Source of the DNA: Caprimulgus europaeus
Lineage: Eukaryota > Chordata > Aves > Caprimulgiformes > Caprimulgidae
Length of the DNA: 64,000 bases
Direction of reading: 5' to 3'
Assembly: GCA_907165065.1 (NCBI GenBank)
Contig: OU015528.1
Location: 24,634,015-24,698,014, forward strand
A model generated the notes under the pieces. The model was not told the DNA's origin, ran no database searches, and worked only from the letters and a program-made list of their open reading frames with translations. Shown here piece after piece: positions 51,077 through 64,000 of this stretch. How positions within the stretch are numbered: the first letter of the stretch is position 1; each line of letters starts with the position of its first letter. The translations under genes were made by a program, and so were the position numbers.

Positions 51077-54000
51077 AAAATAAGATCTGAAAGCAGACAA
51101 TTCACAGATGGCTTCAGGCTGTCTCAGGTATTGCATGTGACTCATCCACAGGCTACTGTGCCTTCCAACTGGACTCACTCCTATCCTAGAATCCATGAGT
51201 GAACTTTGGAAGGCTGGTGCAGATTTTCATATGTTCCTGACAAGGGAAAGTTTTTTTCCCCTGTGATAGTATGAAATGGGATGTTCACCACAAGTCATTC
51301 TCGGATCACTCTTGACTACTCCAGAGGGTTTATTGTCTTTTGTTTGTTTATCGTCTGCTTCCTTTAATATGAATGTGGGAAAGGTCAGATGTACTCCTCA
51401 AGCAGAATTTGTATCAGTGAACTTTAGCAATCAGGTGCTAATATCTAAAGAGAATTTACCAGGGCATTGTGTTATTTGTGAGCTTTATACATTTGGATGC
51501 AGAACAGAACTTGGAAATTTAAGCTTTATGAACCAAAATAATAATAAGACTAATTATAAAATGCATAACTACAGCAGACTTTAATTAAAGGAAACTGCAG
51601 CATTGCTTTCTATAGTTAGGAAAGATGAATTGCTGTCTTTTCAAGCAATAGAAATGTTCAAGTGCTGTACAAAATAATTAGTCTGAAGTGTACCCTTAGC
51701 CTTGAATCAAGGCGGGAGGTGGGGGTAGGGGGATACAGAGACCCAAAGATTTCACCTTTCCTTGGATTTTTATCTCAATTTATATTAAAGAAATTATAAT
51801 TGTAGTTTAAATTATAAAAGTTACACTCTAGTTTCAGTGCAGTACCACTGAAATTATTAAACTTATTCATGTTAAAACAGAGAATAATTTGTTCAGCATA
51901 ATCTGGTCTGAAGAAAATTATCTTAAGACTTAAAGAGGTCATAATTGTTTCCCCAGTGTATACAATAAACCTCTAGTAGGACCATAGAGATAGTTGAAAA
52001 AGTTGGCTATATTAAATCTACATATCTGAAGGTTAAAATAGGAGAATGAAACATGTTCAGGTTACTTATGCTTACATATCCTATTAACTACTATTTCTTT
52101 TATACTTAGAAGAACTTATGGAAAATAAAACATACATATTTGAAATAAAGCACAGATACAATAAGTGCATTTCTCTTCGATTCTTCAGTGTCTGGTCCTG
52201 GAGGCTAAAGATGTTATTCCTTGGACTGTGGTCTTAAAAAACAATCAAAGCTCCAAAATCTGGTCTAAAATCCCTTAAGTGTTGGTCAGTATTCAGATGC
52301 CAAATCTAGTTCTGAAATCTAGAATATAACACCCAGATAAAGCACTGGACACTGGATAGATGATCAGGATGCTTGTATTCACTCAGGTCTTTTTTTGAAC
52401 AAGATTCTCAGTTTATTGTCTCAGTATCAATCCTCATAAAATATTTCCTTACTGCTCTAGGGTAAAATATGGATGTCAAAGCCTGTTAATAATTGAGAGG
52501 TCCTCAGAAACAGCAGAGATGCTGGTCCTTCCTCTTAATCCACAGTAGTATCTTTGTTTAGATCAGAAATTCTACGATGGATCAGATACCAGGAAAAGAC
52601 CAGTTTCTTTCAAAACACTCTGTCCTGATGAGGATACACTGAAATCTATTACAAGTTAAAAAACAAAGCTGAAGAAAGGCTAGAATGGGTTAGTAACATC
52701 TAATTTTAAGTCCTGGAACACCTTGCTAGGCTTCTCATGCACACACAGCATGAATCCATCCCACACCTTTGCAGTCAGTAGGAACTCTTCTACTGATCTA
52801 ATATGTATTGGTCTGATCAACTTGTCTATTATTCACTTATTTCCATGTGTAATCAGCCTTCATCACTGATGAATAAAAGCAATTCTCAGGAGTATGTTTT
52901 TGGGGTTTTTTTTTAAGTTTTAGTGCCCCAATTTGTTAGTGTGCTTATGTTTGTGTGTGAATGAATGTGCCTGTGTGTGTATTTCTGGGCACATATACTT
53001 TTTTTATAAATTATACCAATTGTATTTAAATGGAAAAGTTTATATCTCTAAATAGTAATAGTTATAAAAGTTTTAGAATAGATGTGAAACTCCTATTTTG
53101 TAATTCTTTATTTTAGATACCGTGTATAAATCTAATTTTAACCAGTCATTCAAAGTTTTTATTTCACTTCTGCTCAATTCACTTCCACAAACAAGAAGTA
53201 TATGTGCATAAAACACATATTGCTGTATTATATATATAAATATCAGCTACTGCAAATTTATCTTACAAGGTCATTTCAGCTGTTTACTTCATTAGACAGA
53301 GAAATCTGATGACATTACTTTCCATTCCATAATCACTGGGGAAATTAACAAATATGACAAAGATTATAAGCATTCTTCTCCACCTTGGATACATAAAATT
53401 TCTTAAATTCCTTCTTGAGGATTTTTTCTTACTCTTCTCAGGCTCCCAAGTAACACTGTCCCTTCTAAAATACCTTTCTTTCTTCAGTGCCTTTTGAAAG
53501 AACAAATAAAACTGTACTTATATAAGTTTCAGGCTGATCCAACCTCACTGTTATCAAAGAGTGTTCTGGATTTTCACGGTTGTTAGTTAGAGCAAACTGG
53601 ACCTTCAAATTCAAAGTATCATTATTGTTTTCAGAACAGAGGAGGATAAGGACAGTAGGCTATCAATCATCCTGCACCTCTGAGCAAGGTATATAAACCA
53701 CTTCATTTGATTTGAGTTTTATAGGCAGTGGTGCCACATTTTTCCATTCTGTTATTTGTAGACAGAAGTGGTCTTTAAATCTTCAGAAGCTGGTGCTGAC
53801 ACAGAAAACAGCACATCTTGTTGCTTTTTGCCTATTTCTGAAAATAGAGCTTCCATAATCCATCAACACAATATTTTTTTTTTTTTTTCTATTTTAATTT
53901 GGGGAGAGCATGAGAGCTATTTAAACTTCGGCAGAGTAACATTCAGCAGATGGATTAGAAGCCTTACCTTACTAAAACCAGCAACATCAGGAATCTATAT

Positions 54001-57000
54001 ATGAGTGACTTCTTCAAGTAATATCTCAAGGCAGAACCCACAGTTTTCCTAAGTTTACTAAAATTCTCCTAACTCTTGCAGGTGAATATCTGAAGTGAGA
54101 TAGAGAAATGTGACTGCATCAGTAGAGTTCAGGCTCACATAAGGTCACAAGGGATGAACATTAGAGCCCAGACACACCTGCAAATAGCCTTTGTTGCTTT
54201 TTCAAACTGAGCAGCTGATGTAGCTTACTAACTTTGACAGCTGTAACCAAATTTCGGTTTGACAAACTAGCTGTTACCTTTTTTCCTTTTCTTTAGTTCT
54301 ACATCAAGCACAATGAACCAAATACAAACAATATCTTCTTCAGTCATCAGTGTGTTCTACATGGAACAAATACATTTGTGTTTTATGAGTAAATGACAAC
54401 ATATATTCTGCATCAAACCTCCACAGAGAACTTGAAATGCCTTTGCAGACTACCTTAGCCCCTTTTAATATAGGAAGCCCAGCTCCTCAAAGCACTTTAC
54501 ACAGTGAGAATGCCTATGCAGGGAAGCTGAACCACAAAAGCTCAGTAAGCACTCAGTGAATGCTCTTTGGTACAGTTGAGCCTGACCTTTGTCTGTTGTA
54601 GTCTAGTGTGGTTCCACTGATATCAAGGGAACTGTAACAATTTATACAGGGTGAGAATACAATCCATAATATTTATTAAGCCTTTCTTCTAGTGTAGAAA
54701 TAACTAGGTACCCAACAGAGCTAAATCAATGTTGTTTCATTGAAATCTATGTAGACGTGCTGATTTAAAGAAGCAAGAGACCTGGCCCTCAAGCCTTTCA
54801 CAAATGAATGTACTCTTTTTGCTGATATTGTTTTCATCTACTTATGAAGTCCTTTTGTTGCAAATTATTTTTTCTCTATCTGCTATACGACAGTAGTACT
54901 TCCAGAGTGTGAGTCTCCCCACCCTCTCTTACTGTCACTGCTACAACACTGCTAAGGTCACTGACTTCCACTGGCTAGAGGTTTGTTCCACTGCTTCCTG
55001 TGAACACTTTCTGCAGTTGTCGGAGGGCTTCTATCAGCACTGCCTGGCTCTTAAGACCCTGGGCAAGACTGTGCTGTAAACACAAACACAGGTGCAGCAT
55101 GAACTGCAAGATTAAGCCTTTTGCCTTTGTCAGGTGTAGCACAGGACTCAGTCAGTGGAATACATGACAAAAAAAAAAAGGTATTTGAAGCCATATTAGG
55201 AACTGCAGACTACTACAGTGCCCTATGCTGAAGTATAAAAACATGTTTTAGTCACCGCAGACTACCTAAGGAAGTATTAGTTAGCCTGTAAGTTTATATT
55301 CAAGAAAAGACTTAATATCTTTGGCTTGGGTTGTGAAGCACCTCAACTTCATGGGGTTGTTTGCAGCCTTTTTCCAAACAAGCTGAGCAGCTCCATCTTT
55401 GGGACATGGTATGGAGAATTTGCCAAAAGGTTAAAGAGATTCTGCCTTTCGATTCTGCAATCAAAAGACTGTTCTTAATTTCTCTTTTCACTGCAGTGTC
55501 TGGGCTACAGAGAAAAAGAGTGGACAAGGAATAGCTCTTCCCAGAGCTCCTACTGAGCTTCTCAGTCATGAACCCACTCCTGTGAGAGTGATCCAGAGCA
55601 TGGGTCTGCTCTGGATACTGATTAGGACTGTGCTGCTTGGGCAGCAGTAGGTATATCTGGGGATGAATTGCTGGTGCCTAGAGCAGAGGTTGTCAATAAG
55701 CTATGTGGTAAGAGAGAGCAGCACACATGAAAAACTGAACCAAGTTACTGAGCCCTTCCAGGCTGTCTCAACAGTGGTAGAGACACAGAGGAAAAGCTCC
55801 ATCTTGGAGCTGAAAGGAGAGGAAATAGGGATGAGACAAATGGACCCAGAGAAGTTTGAGACATTCTCAGTCTTCTTTTTTTTTTTTTTTCAGATAAAGA
55901 TGACTCCATCCATTTCCAAGCCCCCACTGCTGATTTTACCTCTGATGATGTTTCTGCTCTTCATCTAAGTCAAAAAACTCACATTCATCTTTGTAACAGA
56001 GGTCCCACCCTCTGAAGTTGCTAAAAGGGATGCTCCACTGAAACTAGTATTTATTCTGCTTCTCAGTCTCAAAACACATTGTATTGAGGAGTCTGCAGCT
56101 GCATAGAGAATTGAACTGAAATGTTGTGTGCCATGGCTTGTACAGAATTCTGCACTGGTTAGAGAACAACAATTGCTACGCATGCCTCTGTCTCATTAAT
56201 TTGCATATGGTTGAAAGTGAACAAACTCAAGGGTAATTCAATTTTAACTGTGCAGAAGGAGCAAAGAAAAATATTGATCAATATGAATGATAACTTAGTA
56301 TTTTACACCTTCCATTTGTATGAGCAATCTATTCTTTATGAACAGAAAATGAAAAATATATTTTGCTATGAAAACATCTTTAATATATGCAACTGTCACT
56401 TACAGCAGCATATAACTCGAGAATTTCCTGACCTTGGCAGCTTTACAGGGTGTTGGGAATTGAGTTGATTTTTCTCATCTTGACATACGATGCTTGAGAA
56501 TGTGCTTCTGGCTCCATCTTCTAAGACCGCTTATGGCATGAACACAATCTATATACAACTTTATATGTATCAGAAATAAAAATATCAGGAATGTCAACAA
56601 AAACATACCATTCTGGAACACTTCCTCCCTGCTGTTGAACATTTCACACAGGTGAAGCCCGACTCTCCTTTTATTAAATCCTATGCAAAGCTCTCAGCAG
56701 ATATTGTGCAGCTGCTTATCCTCCTTAAAGGCAAAGAACAGAGAAATTCTTGAAGCTTTGCTTACTGTAAGAAACCTCAACACTGAAATGTTATGCCAAC
56801 TATTTGGAAGTCTCTTTTATCTTATTTATTTATTTCACACATCTGCAGGTAGTAGCTGTATCTTATAAACTTTAATCCTCATATGTCTAACTAATGTCTT
56901 AGCTACTGGAAAATTCAGAAGCAATATCATTTATCATAGTTGCTGCATGAAGTGTGGTAGGTATGCTCTCCTCAGTACAAGGCAGGTTAAAGCAGTGAAC

Positions 57001-57419
57001 TGTTTATACCCACAGATCTTCAGTGAGGCTAATCTGCTGGAATACAGATGAAATATTTTTTCTACAGGTATTTTAACATCATTTCACAAGGAAATGCCAT
57101 AGCCTCAGTTTTCTGTCACAAATTTAAGGATCATAGATCACTATGAGTCAGACAGAAATAGCATAGGAATTTGGAAGTCCTGAAGAGCAAGTTGACTCAG
57201 GCAGTAAAATTTCAAATACTGGTTAAGTGTGCAGGTATGCAATTTAGATGCCTAAATCTAACAGAGCAACATAAGGATGACGTGGAAACTGGGATGGAAT
57301 GGCTAAGCTGGAAGCAATGTACTGAACTAGAAGAATAAACTATTAAGTGGCTTGAAAATTGTGCACAGGCTCAAAAGGGATCAGAAGATCCAATCATCTA
57401 TCTGATAGTTGTGAATGAG
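51077..57419. other. AT-rich non-coding DNA
   Basis: No gene, RNA gene or clear mobile element was recognised. It holds T tracts near 53873-53888 and 55877-55891. The frames of 60-102 codons here (for example 51276-51584) have no supporting splice signals or recognisable protein. Confidence 0.55.
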
Positions 57420-57770
57420 CACTGTACCTTGAGGTCAGTCCTGGGCCCCATACTGTTCAATGTCTGCACTAATGACCAGGTCGATGACAAAGAGTGCAAC
57501 ATCAACACATTTTTTACGTGGTTCTAAACTACAGAGAGACATACAACATAGAGAATGCCTCCAGTTTGGAGATGCCTCTATAAACCTGAGGACAGTTGAC
57601 ATTAGCACCAGTAAAGCCAGCAGGGAGAAATGGACAACTGGGCAGCTGGAGCAGAGCCTGCACGACATGACAGTATAGACTGGGAAGCAAATAACTGAAT
57701 ATCATTTGCAACTTTCAGCACCTGGATGTGCTGCCATCCTGGGAGAGCTGAAACACAGGTGGGTTTTGCT
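57420..57770 (+). mobile_element. Very diverged CR1-like reverse-transcriptase remnant
   Basis: The stretch CCTTGAGGTCAGTCCTGGGC with CCCATACTGTTCAATGTCTG corresponds to the CR1 block S-V-L-G-P-I-L-F-N. It is followed by CACTAATGACCAGGT, which parallels the family's F-I-N-D-L. Further on, similarity to CR1 is weak and there is no 3' tail. It is consistent with an old internal CR1 fragment, but I cannot exclude another LINE. Confidence 0.5.
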
Positions 57771-60392
57771 CATGAACTCTGGTATAGTCACACATTTTGT
57801 CTCTTGAGGGCCTGGTGCAATTAGCCTGAGTCATACACTGAGAGTACTGAGCTGATTCAACCAGCATTATGGAAAAAAAAAAAACAAACAAAAAAGCTTT
57901 TAAATCTTTTTTGTTTGTGTGTTTTTACAGTAGTAGAACAACATGTTTTGTTTTATTTAGAGGTGTAGTGAGTGCTCTGCATATAAATTGGTGATCTCCT
58001 GGACTTCCTGAATATGCCTAGTTTATCTCGATTATTTCTGGGCTTCAATAAGATCTCAGCAAGGCTGATTGTATTAACCTTGAAGTGAAATAACTTGATA
58101 ATACAATAAAAGGAATTCCTTTGATGTCATCAAGCCATGGTAGACCTATCTGATGTCTGTGACACAAAAAATAGCCACAAAAAGGACTGAACTGGCATAC
58201 CACTGTGTTCTGAAAGCTCTAGAGTGTCCCAAACTACCTCTGAGTCAACCTTAGTGTTCAGGATTTTTTCACAGTACCAAGAATCAGTGCTAGAAAAGCC
58301 TAATTGCTTAGTACTTTTTTTCCTTAAGATATTTGTATTTTTCCAGTTTAGTGTGATACTTTGCCAAGATCAGAACCAAGTGTTGTGTTATATAAGGTTA
58401 CATTTGCACTAGGAACTATTTTCAGTAATCTCACTGAAGAAATAACTGCCTTTGCTCATGTAGCTATATACTTAGTGCTAATTGTTTTCCATGATGTTTA
58501 TCTTTAAAGGCTCATATTATCAATAAATTGTTCCAAGTGAAGACAGTAATATTCTCATTCCTACCTGTGCTTTCTTTATTCTGTCATCATTCCTGGAATA
58601 TTCTCAATGTTTACATGCTATCATGCTATACAAATAAATATGTCAGATATGCTCATATATTCACATGCTGCTTGCAAAATTTTGACTTTTTATTTTTTAA
58701 AATATTTCTAAAATGTGAAAAAAAATCTGTGTATTGACATACGTGTGCACTTATGTTCATTGCAAAGTATGTTATTAGTCAGAATACACACTAGAAGTAC
58801 AATTAAAAAACAGATGGAATCTTGCACACTTTAAAATACAAGAGTTTTCCAGTCTCTTCTTGATAACTGCAGCTATAATGTAATACAGTGGTAGAAAAGT
58901 AAATTACACACAAAAAAATCCATTTCCATGCTAATGGAGTGTGTTGTATAAGACTGTTAGCATGGTTTCAGAGAGCAAATAGATGTTATTTAAGAAACTC
59001 ACTTCTTAGAGTAAAGGTGTACATTAAAATTACTGTCTGAAAGATTCTAGTCAGCTAAAAAAATCTATTCCCTTTTAATGAAAGCATTTATTTCTGAGTA
59101 GAAAATGACGATGGAACCAATGGCTAGACAAAAAGCAGTGAAGAACTGTAAAAACTGGGATTTGCCATTTCAAAGCCCTTTAAGAGTTTTCAGAATAATG
59201 GTTTAAAAATGGTTAATACAAGAAAAGCCTTTAACTAGAAAAATACTGTGGAGAATTTCAGCCCAGAAATGTTATAATCAAAGTTGAACAAAGAAAGAAA
59301 TGCTCTGTGTGTGTATGTGCATGAGCATGTGTATATGACTGATTGTGACTGAGAAAGAGAAGGAAATTGTGTATATGCACTAGCAATACTTTGCTAATGT
59401 TTTTCCCCATTACCTGAACAAATTAACAGATTTCAAAAGTGGACAGGTAAATGGCACAGTCACAGCTGCATGTTGATAAGTTCTGCTCTCCAGCAGTTCT
59501 ACTCAATTGGTCCTCCTGCACTATGGCGTACAGTCTATAATTTCTCATTATTAGAAGAGCGAGAACAGTGATGTCTGTAAAAGCAGAAGTAGAAGAGGGC
59601 TGGGAAATGTAACAGCAGAGTGATTCTTCCACACGAAAGCTAGTAATTTGCTTTGCTGGAGGTGGTGTTCACCAGCACTTTTATTTGCAATCATTTAGGG
59701 AAGTAAATGTGTGCTCCAACAAATGTTCGCAGAGAGCAAAGTAGTAAAAAGTTCCGGTGAGAGTGTTTGCATTGGAAATGCTTACCAAATTATTTTAAAA
59801 AGCTATATTTTGTCTTTTACACGTTGTACTAGCAGCTGCATAGATTTGTAGAGTGTATTTTCTTCCTTGTAGTTAGAGTGCAGTGAAATACAGAAGACCA
59901 AACGCAGCATCCTGCTGTGTTTGATTTGTAGCAATGGTTGGATTCTAGATTTTCCATCTAACTAGTGAGTATTGTGTAGATGAAGCACATTCATATGGAT
60001 CTTGTCTGTTGAAGTTCTGCTTCACACATGAGTATTAAATATCTGTTGGAGCAGGTTGGAAACCTTTCTCTTTCAGCTGGATTCCTCAATGGTGCTTACT
60101 TTGTATATGAATGCGTTTCCCTCCCCCCATAATATATTTTGTCAAGTTACCAGATAAAACCGTACAGGCTTAAAAGAGTAAGGGAGAAAAAAAGTTCCTA
60201 GCCTATGGATGGACATTGGAAGTAAGCTAGTTGTCTAGCTGCCTAATTATGCATAGGTGAATGGATACCAGTAGAAATGACAGAGAGTCAATAAAACAGA
60301 GGATATCAAATTATTATATGCAAAGGATGTTTTTCTGAGACCTCGAATATTAGTCTTAGGCACAACCAGAAGAGCTTAGGCTTGTAAGTTTT
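57771..60392. other. AT-rich non-coding DNA
   Basis: No gene was recognised. It contains A-rich (about 57869-57892) and TTTTTGT-type runs and a short GT-rich stretch near 59305-59335. Confidence 0.55.
60388..60392. repeat. Target-site duplication, left copy (GTTTT)
   Basis: The five bases before the TG end of the LTR, identical to 61542-61546. Confidence 0.85.
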
Positions 60393-60503
60393 TGTACTGG
60401 GTTTGCATGGCAAGGTTTTGGTAGCAGTGGGGGAGGGGGGGACATGGGGTGGCTTCTGTGAGAGAAGCTGCCAGAAGCGTCCCCCATGTCCGACCCAACA
60501 CAG

Positions 60504-60557
60504 CCAATGCCAGCCGGCTACAAGAAGGGACCCGCCGCTGGCCAAGGCCGAGCCAAT
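60504..60557 (+). promoter_or_regulatory. Two CCAAT boxes in the LTR U3 promoter region
   Basis: CCAAT occurs at 60504-60508 and 60553-60557, followed about 25 bases later by a TATA-like ATAATTAAG. The spacing resembles a retroviral Pol II promoter. Whether it is active cannot be judged from sequence. Confidence 0.55.
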
Positions 60558-60715
60558 CAGTAACGCCTCTGTGATAACATAATTAAGAAAAAAAAAGGAA
60601 GGGAGAAAAAAAAAGCTGCACACTTTGCAGCGGGAGAGAGGAGTGAGAAGATGTAAGAAAAAATAACTCTGCAGACACCAAGGTCAGTGAAGAAGGAGGG
60701 GGAGGATGGGCTCCG

Positions 60716-61130
60716 GCGCCGGAGCAGCAATTCCCCTGCAGCCTGTGGTGAAGACCAGGGTGAGACAGGCTGTCCCCCTGCAGCCCCTGGAGGTCCATGG
60801 TGGAGCAGATGACCACCTGTAGCCCGTGGAGGACCCCACGCCGGAGCAGGTGAATGCCTGAAGGAGGCTGTGACCCCGCGGGAAGCCCGCGCTGGAGCAG
60901 GTTCCTGTCAGGACCTGTAGCCCGTGGAGAGAGGAGCCCACGCCGGAGCAGGTTTGCTGGCAGGACTTGTGACCCCGTGGGGGACTCGCGCTGGAGCAGT
61001 CCCTTCCTGAAGGACTGCACCCCATGGAATGGACCCATGTCAAAGCAGTTCGTGAGGAACTGTTGGTCATGGGAAGGACTCACGTTGGAGAAGGTTGTGG
61101 AGGACTGTCTCCCGTGAGAGGGACCCCACG
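60716..61130. repeat. Diverged minisatellite inside the LTR
   Basis: A unit of about 46-51 bases with the core CCCACGCCGGAGCAGGT and CCCGTGGA recurs. Core GGAGCAG-type sites begin near 60721, 60802, 60843, 60894, 60945, 60993, 61041 and 61087, the last two degraded (AAAGCAG, GGAGAAG). Neighbouring units differ at many positions, so the array expanded before this copy inserted. Confidence 0.85.
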
Positions 61131-61344
61131 CTGGTGCGGGGGAAGGAGACCTCCCCCTGAGGAGGAAGGAGCAGCAGAAACACCGTGTGATGAACTGACC
61201 CCAACCCCATTCCCTGTTCCCCTGTGCTGCTGGGGGGAGGAGGTGGAAAATCGGGAAAGAGATTAAGCCCGGGAAGAAGGGAGGGATGGGGGAGGTGTTT
61301 TAAGTTTTGGTTTTACTTCTCATTCTCCTCTAATTTCGATTGGT

Positions 61345-61350
61345 AATAAA
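61345..61350 (+). terminator. Polyadenylation signal AATAAA of the LTR
   Basis: The hexamer in TTGGTAATAAAGTAAATTTG, about 190 bases before the LTR end, is in the position expected for the R region. Confidence 0.75.
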
Positions 61351-61541
61351 GTAAATTTGTTTTTTCCCCCAAGTCGAGTCTGTTTTGCCCATGCCAGTAA
61401 TTGCTGAGTGATCTCTCTCTGTCCTTATCTCCACCCACGAGCTTTTCGTTATAATTTTCTCCCCCTGCCTATTTGAGGAGGGGGAGTGATAGAGTGGGCT
61501 TTGGTGGGCATCCAGCCTCTAGCCAGGGTCAACCCACCACA

Positions 61542-61546
61542 GTTTT
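61542..61546. repeat. Target-site duplication, right copy (GTTTT)
   Basis: The five bases right after the CA end of the LTR, identical to 60388-60392. Confidence 0.85.
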
Positions 61547-64000
61547 CTATGTAAATCTAACTTGCTGTGAGTTAAGAAGCAGCTGCCCGTGTTGGTTTCC
61601 CTGAGTTCCATTCCCTTCTCATGGGTGAAACTGCAGCTTTCTCTTCCATTCACTGTGAAAGCAGGATATATTCTAGTTTGTAGTCCTCTTTCTGGGTACT
61701 CCTGATAGTCAGCTGAAAATCTGAATATCCCTTGGAAGATAAAGAAATATACACCTGTGGTGTCTCCCTGGGAGATGTTCAGCCCAACAGCACTTCTCAC
61801 TTAGATAGCATTGGTTAGCTCCTTCTTGTCTTGGCGACAACAGCTACATCAGACGATTGTGGGTATGTCTTTACATGGGAGAAGAATGGATTTATTCCAG
61901 ATTACAGGGACTTTAACTATACCTAGACACTGAGTTTAATGAGAGAACTGGCTGTTCCTAAAAGCAATATTCTATTTTCCCTTGGTCAGACACTCACATA
62001 ATGGTGTGGCAACAAGTGGTAGGAGAAAAGAGGCATCAGGAAAGAGAATTTAACACGGATTTTTAGTGTGGGACCACTCTTTCAGCAGCCAGATTTCAAG
62101 CTGGCTAAAACCAGGCTTGTGTGACTTTTTTTCTTCTGACATAGCAATGCCTGAATAACTTAGAAAAAAACCAACCTTATTGTCTCTTTTAAACTGGCAT
62201 TTAGGGGATGCCAAAAGGATCTGGAATCAAAATCTCATTCCAAATCACTTAAGTCAGAAGTTCTGAGCTTTGATTTTTCTGAAATGAGTTCTTTTAAGTA
62301 CTGGGTAAATGGATATGTATGTATGAAAATTTGTCTTTCTTCTGCTTTCATTTTGTGTAAGGGGGAAAAAAAAAAAAGTAATTGCCTTGCATTATATTTA
62401 TACCAAAACATAGCATATGTACAAAGTTAGTGCCAGTGGAAACAATGTATGCATATGAAGGCTATGTGGCACCTGAGCTACTTAATTGTATTTAGAAGCA
62501 GGGTTTCCAAGCTTTTATTTTGTGCTGCTTTAATTGTTTATGGTACTCTTGGGACTCAAACTGTTTATTTGCATGGCATTGCACTCCTCTATATATTAAT
62601 GTCAGGCTAACTAGAACTAGCTCAAGGGCCTTTACACCATATTGTATTTAATGGAATAAGCATCCCTTTGATTCCTGATTGAGACTTGTGAATCCTTACT
62701 AGCGGGAATATTTTAATCTTTGCCGTGCAGTTAGAAATCCTAGACCTAATTTCTTCCTCAACATCTCCTACTATCAAGTAGCAGCATATGAGAAGAGGAA
62801 ATGGGAACACAGTGGTGAATAGGAAGTGGTAACAAAGGAAATGGAAAAAGCTGAGGTACTCAGAGCTTTCTTCTACTCAGCCTTTACTATGTGCTTAGTT
62901 TTCAGGAATCCCAGGGCCCCGAGACTAGAGGGGAAGTATGATGGAAGGAAGCTTTACTCATGGTAGAGGAAAGCACAGGCTCTGAAATATTTAAAGAAAC
63001 AGGACAAGCACAAGCCCATAGGACCTGATTCTTAAGGAAATACAGGTTTTGCAGTCCTTTCTGAGTTCAAAGGTGTTGTTGAATATGATATCATAAGATG
63101 TACATTGTCCCTTTCTTTCAATAGCTACCTTATTTGAAGAAGATAACTTCTAGCTTTATTCTTATCATTCTGTACACATTTACGCAGTCTGACCTGTTAT
63201 TCAATTGACGTCTGATAAATGAAGAACAGAGAAGCCCATTTGCTATGATTTATAATCTCTAAAATTTTGTGTCTATTAGATTGCTACCCTCTTTTACTCT
63301 TTAATTTTTTCTGGCTAACCGTTGAAATTGATGACATTTCCTGAGCACTAAGTCTGTCTGTTATAACACCTTGTCTAAGGCTGTCGTTACTGTTTAGGTT
63401 ACTGAAAAAATGCTGATAAATTATTGTTCGAGATGTCTTGTTTATATAGTTCCAATAGCTTCAACGATGTTCCTTGCTCTACTCTTAAAAAATTTACATA
63501 TGAATTACGTTAGCAATAGATTTTATTTTTTTTATTTGATAACATTTTTGCTGATGTGAAACCAAGTGGTACTATCTAAATTAGACCTCCTGAAGCATTT
63601 TCATAATCCAGCGGGATACTGTTTAAGAGAAATGACATGCACACAGTCTAGTCTCTCCCTAGAAACTGATTCTCTTATATTTCGGTTGCATTTTCCTTCT
63701 TGTTAATGTATGTAATATTATAGGTTTAGAAACCAAGGATATGAAGAAAATATCTTGTGGGTATATTAATCTATCCCGAAGTTGTTTATGTCATGTTCCT
63801 TTAAACAGTCAAGGTGATGTTAATAATCATTATTAACCGTCATCTAATCCATGCTGGTTACTTTCAGCTTTCATTGACATCTATCCACCAAAGTAGTTTT
63901 TATTATCTTCTTGCTCTTTGCTAAGCTTAGTTTGTGGGTCTCCATTCAGCTTCCAGTAGAAATAAAAAACAAGCTTGTGAAAGATTGCTTAATAACTTCC
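61547..64000. other. AT-rich non-coding DNA
   Basis: No gene, RNA gene or mobile element was recognised. The frames present are short, and no matched splice pair was seen. Confidence 0.55.

Larger units (their letters stand above)
60393..61541 (+). mobile_element. Intact solo LTR (about 1149 bp) of an avian endogenous retrovirus
   Basis: It runs from TGTACTGGGTTTGCATGGC to GGGTCAACCCACCACA, so it has TG...CA ends, and is flanked by perfect 5-bp duplications (GTTTT). It is far richer in G and C than its surroundings and still holds many CpG sites, so it is a fairly recent insertion. The order fits an LTR read on the plus strand. U3 has two CCAAT boxes (60504-60508, 60553-60557) and a TATA-like ATAATTAAG near 60579. 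A minisatellite follows, then AATAAA at 61345-61350 and about 190 bases to the end. No internal retroviral gene is present. I recognise it as a family common in Neoaves, placed with ERVL-type elements by its 5-bp duplication. Confidence 0.93.

Noticed and set aside
51276..51584. 102-codon plus-strand frame
   Set aside because: No good acceptor or donor and no recognisable protein. It lies past the proposed 3' end of the split gene.
60583..61083. 166-codon minus-strand frame, plus 128- and 105-codon frames beside it
   Set aside because: They run antisense through the GC-rich minisatellite of the solo LTR. The repeat has few stops, and the peptides are periodic and not recognisable.

Overview
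The window looks like bird nuclear DNA. The marker is seven clear and one doubtful fragment of the avian LINE CR1, most ending in the typical ATTCTRTG-type 3' microsatellite. There are also three solo LTRs of bird endogenous-retrovirus type (ERVL-like by their 5-bp target duplications). The background is AT-rich and gene-poor. From memory, the 1.15-kb LTR family at 60.4 kb occurs widely in Neoaves, so a neoavian bird is likely. I see no prokaryotic gene, CRISPR array, operon, tRNA or rRNA.

Almost all short reading frames here are chance frames or CR1 remnants. Two pieces of spliced, plus-strand genes are supported by splice signals. (1) A terminal exon at about 24121-24645 has a good acceptor, a GC3-rich 48-codon tail, a stop and an AATAAA signal. 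(2) A chain of candidate exons lies at 45801-45913, 46556-46745, 47128-47263 and 50704-50859. Junction phases match at every step, giving a C-terminal stretch of roughly 195 residues that ends in a stop with an AATAAA about 210 bases downstream. I recognise neither protein and give no function.

Layout. 1-10204: AT-rich, no confident feature. 10205-11283: CR1 with reverse-transcriptase remnants. 13000-14675: two related minus-strand solo LTRs, the second with a perfect TSD and a microsatellite inside. 18091-18980: CR1. 24121-24645: terminal exon and 3' UTR. 26315-26698: CR1, followed by a GC-rich, LTR-like block to about 27800. 30456-31023: CR1. 38686-39560, 43101-43806 and 47896-48260: minus-strand CR1s. 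45801-50859: the split gene, whose intron between exons B and C holds the last of these CR1s. 57420-57770: a very diverged, doubtful CR1. 60393-61541: an intact, CpG-containing solo LTR with a perfect TSD and an internal minisatellite. The rest is AT-rich intergenic or intronic DNA with simple repeats and a few local tandem duplications.

No new multi-gene system is visible. The most useful leads are the phase-consistent split gene, the orphan terminal exon, and the repeat architecture of the LTRs.
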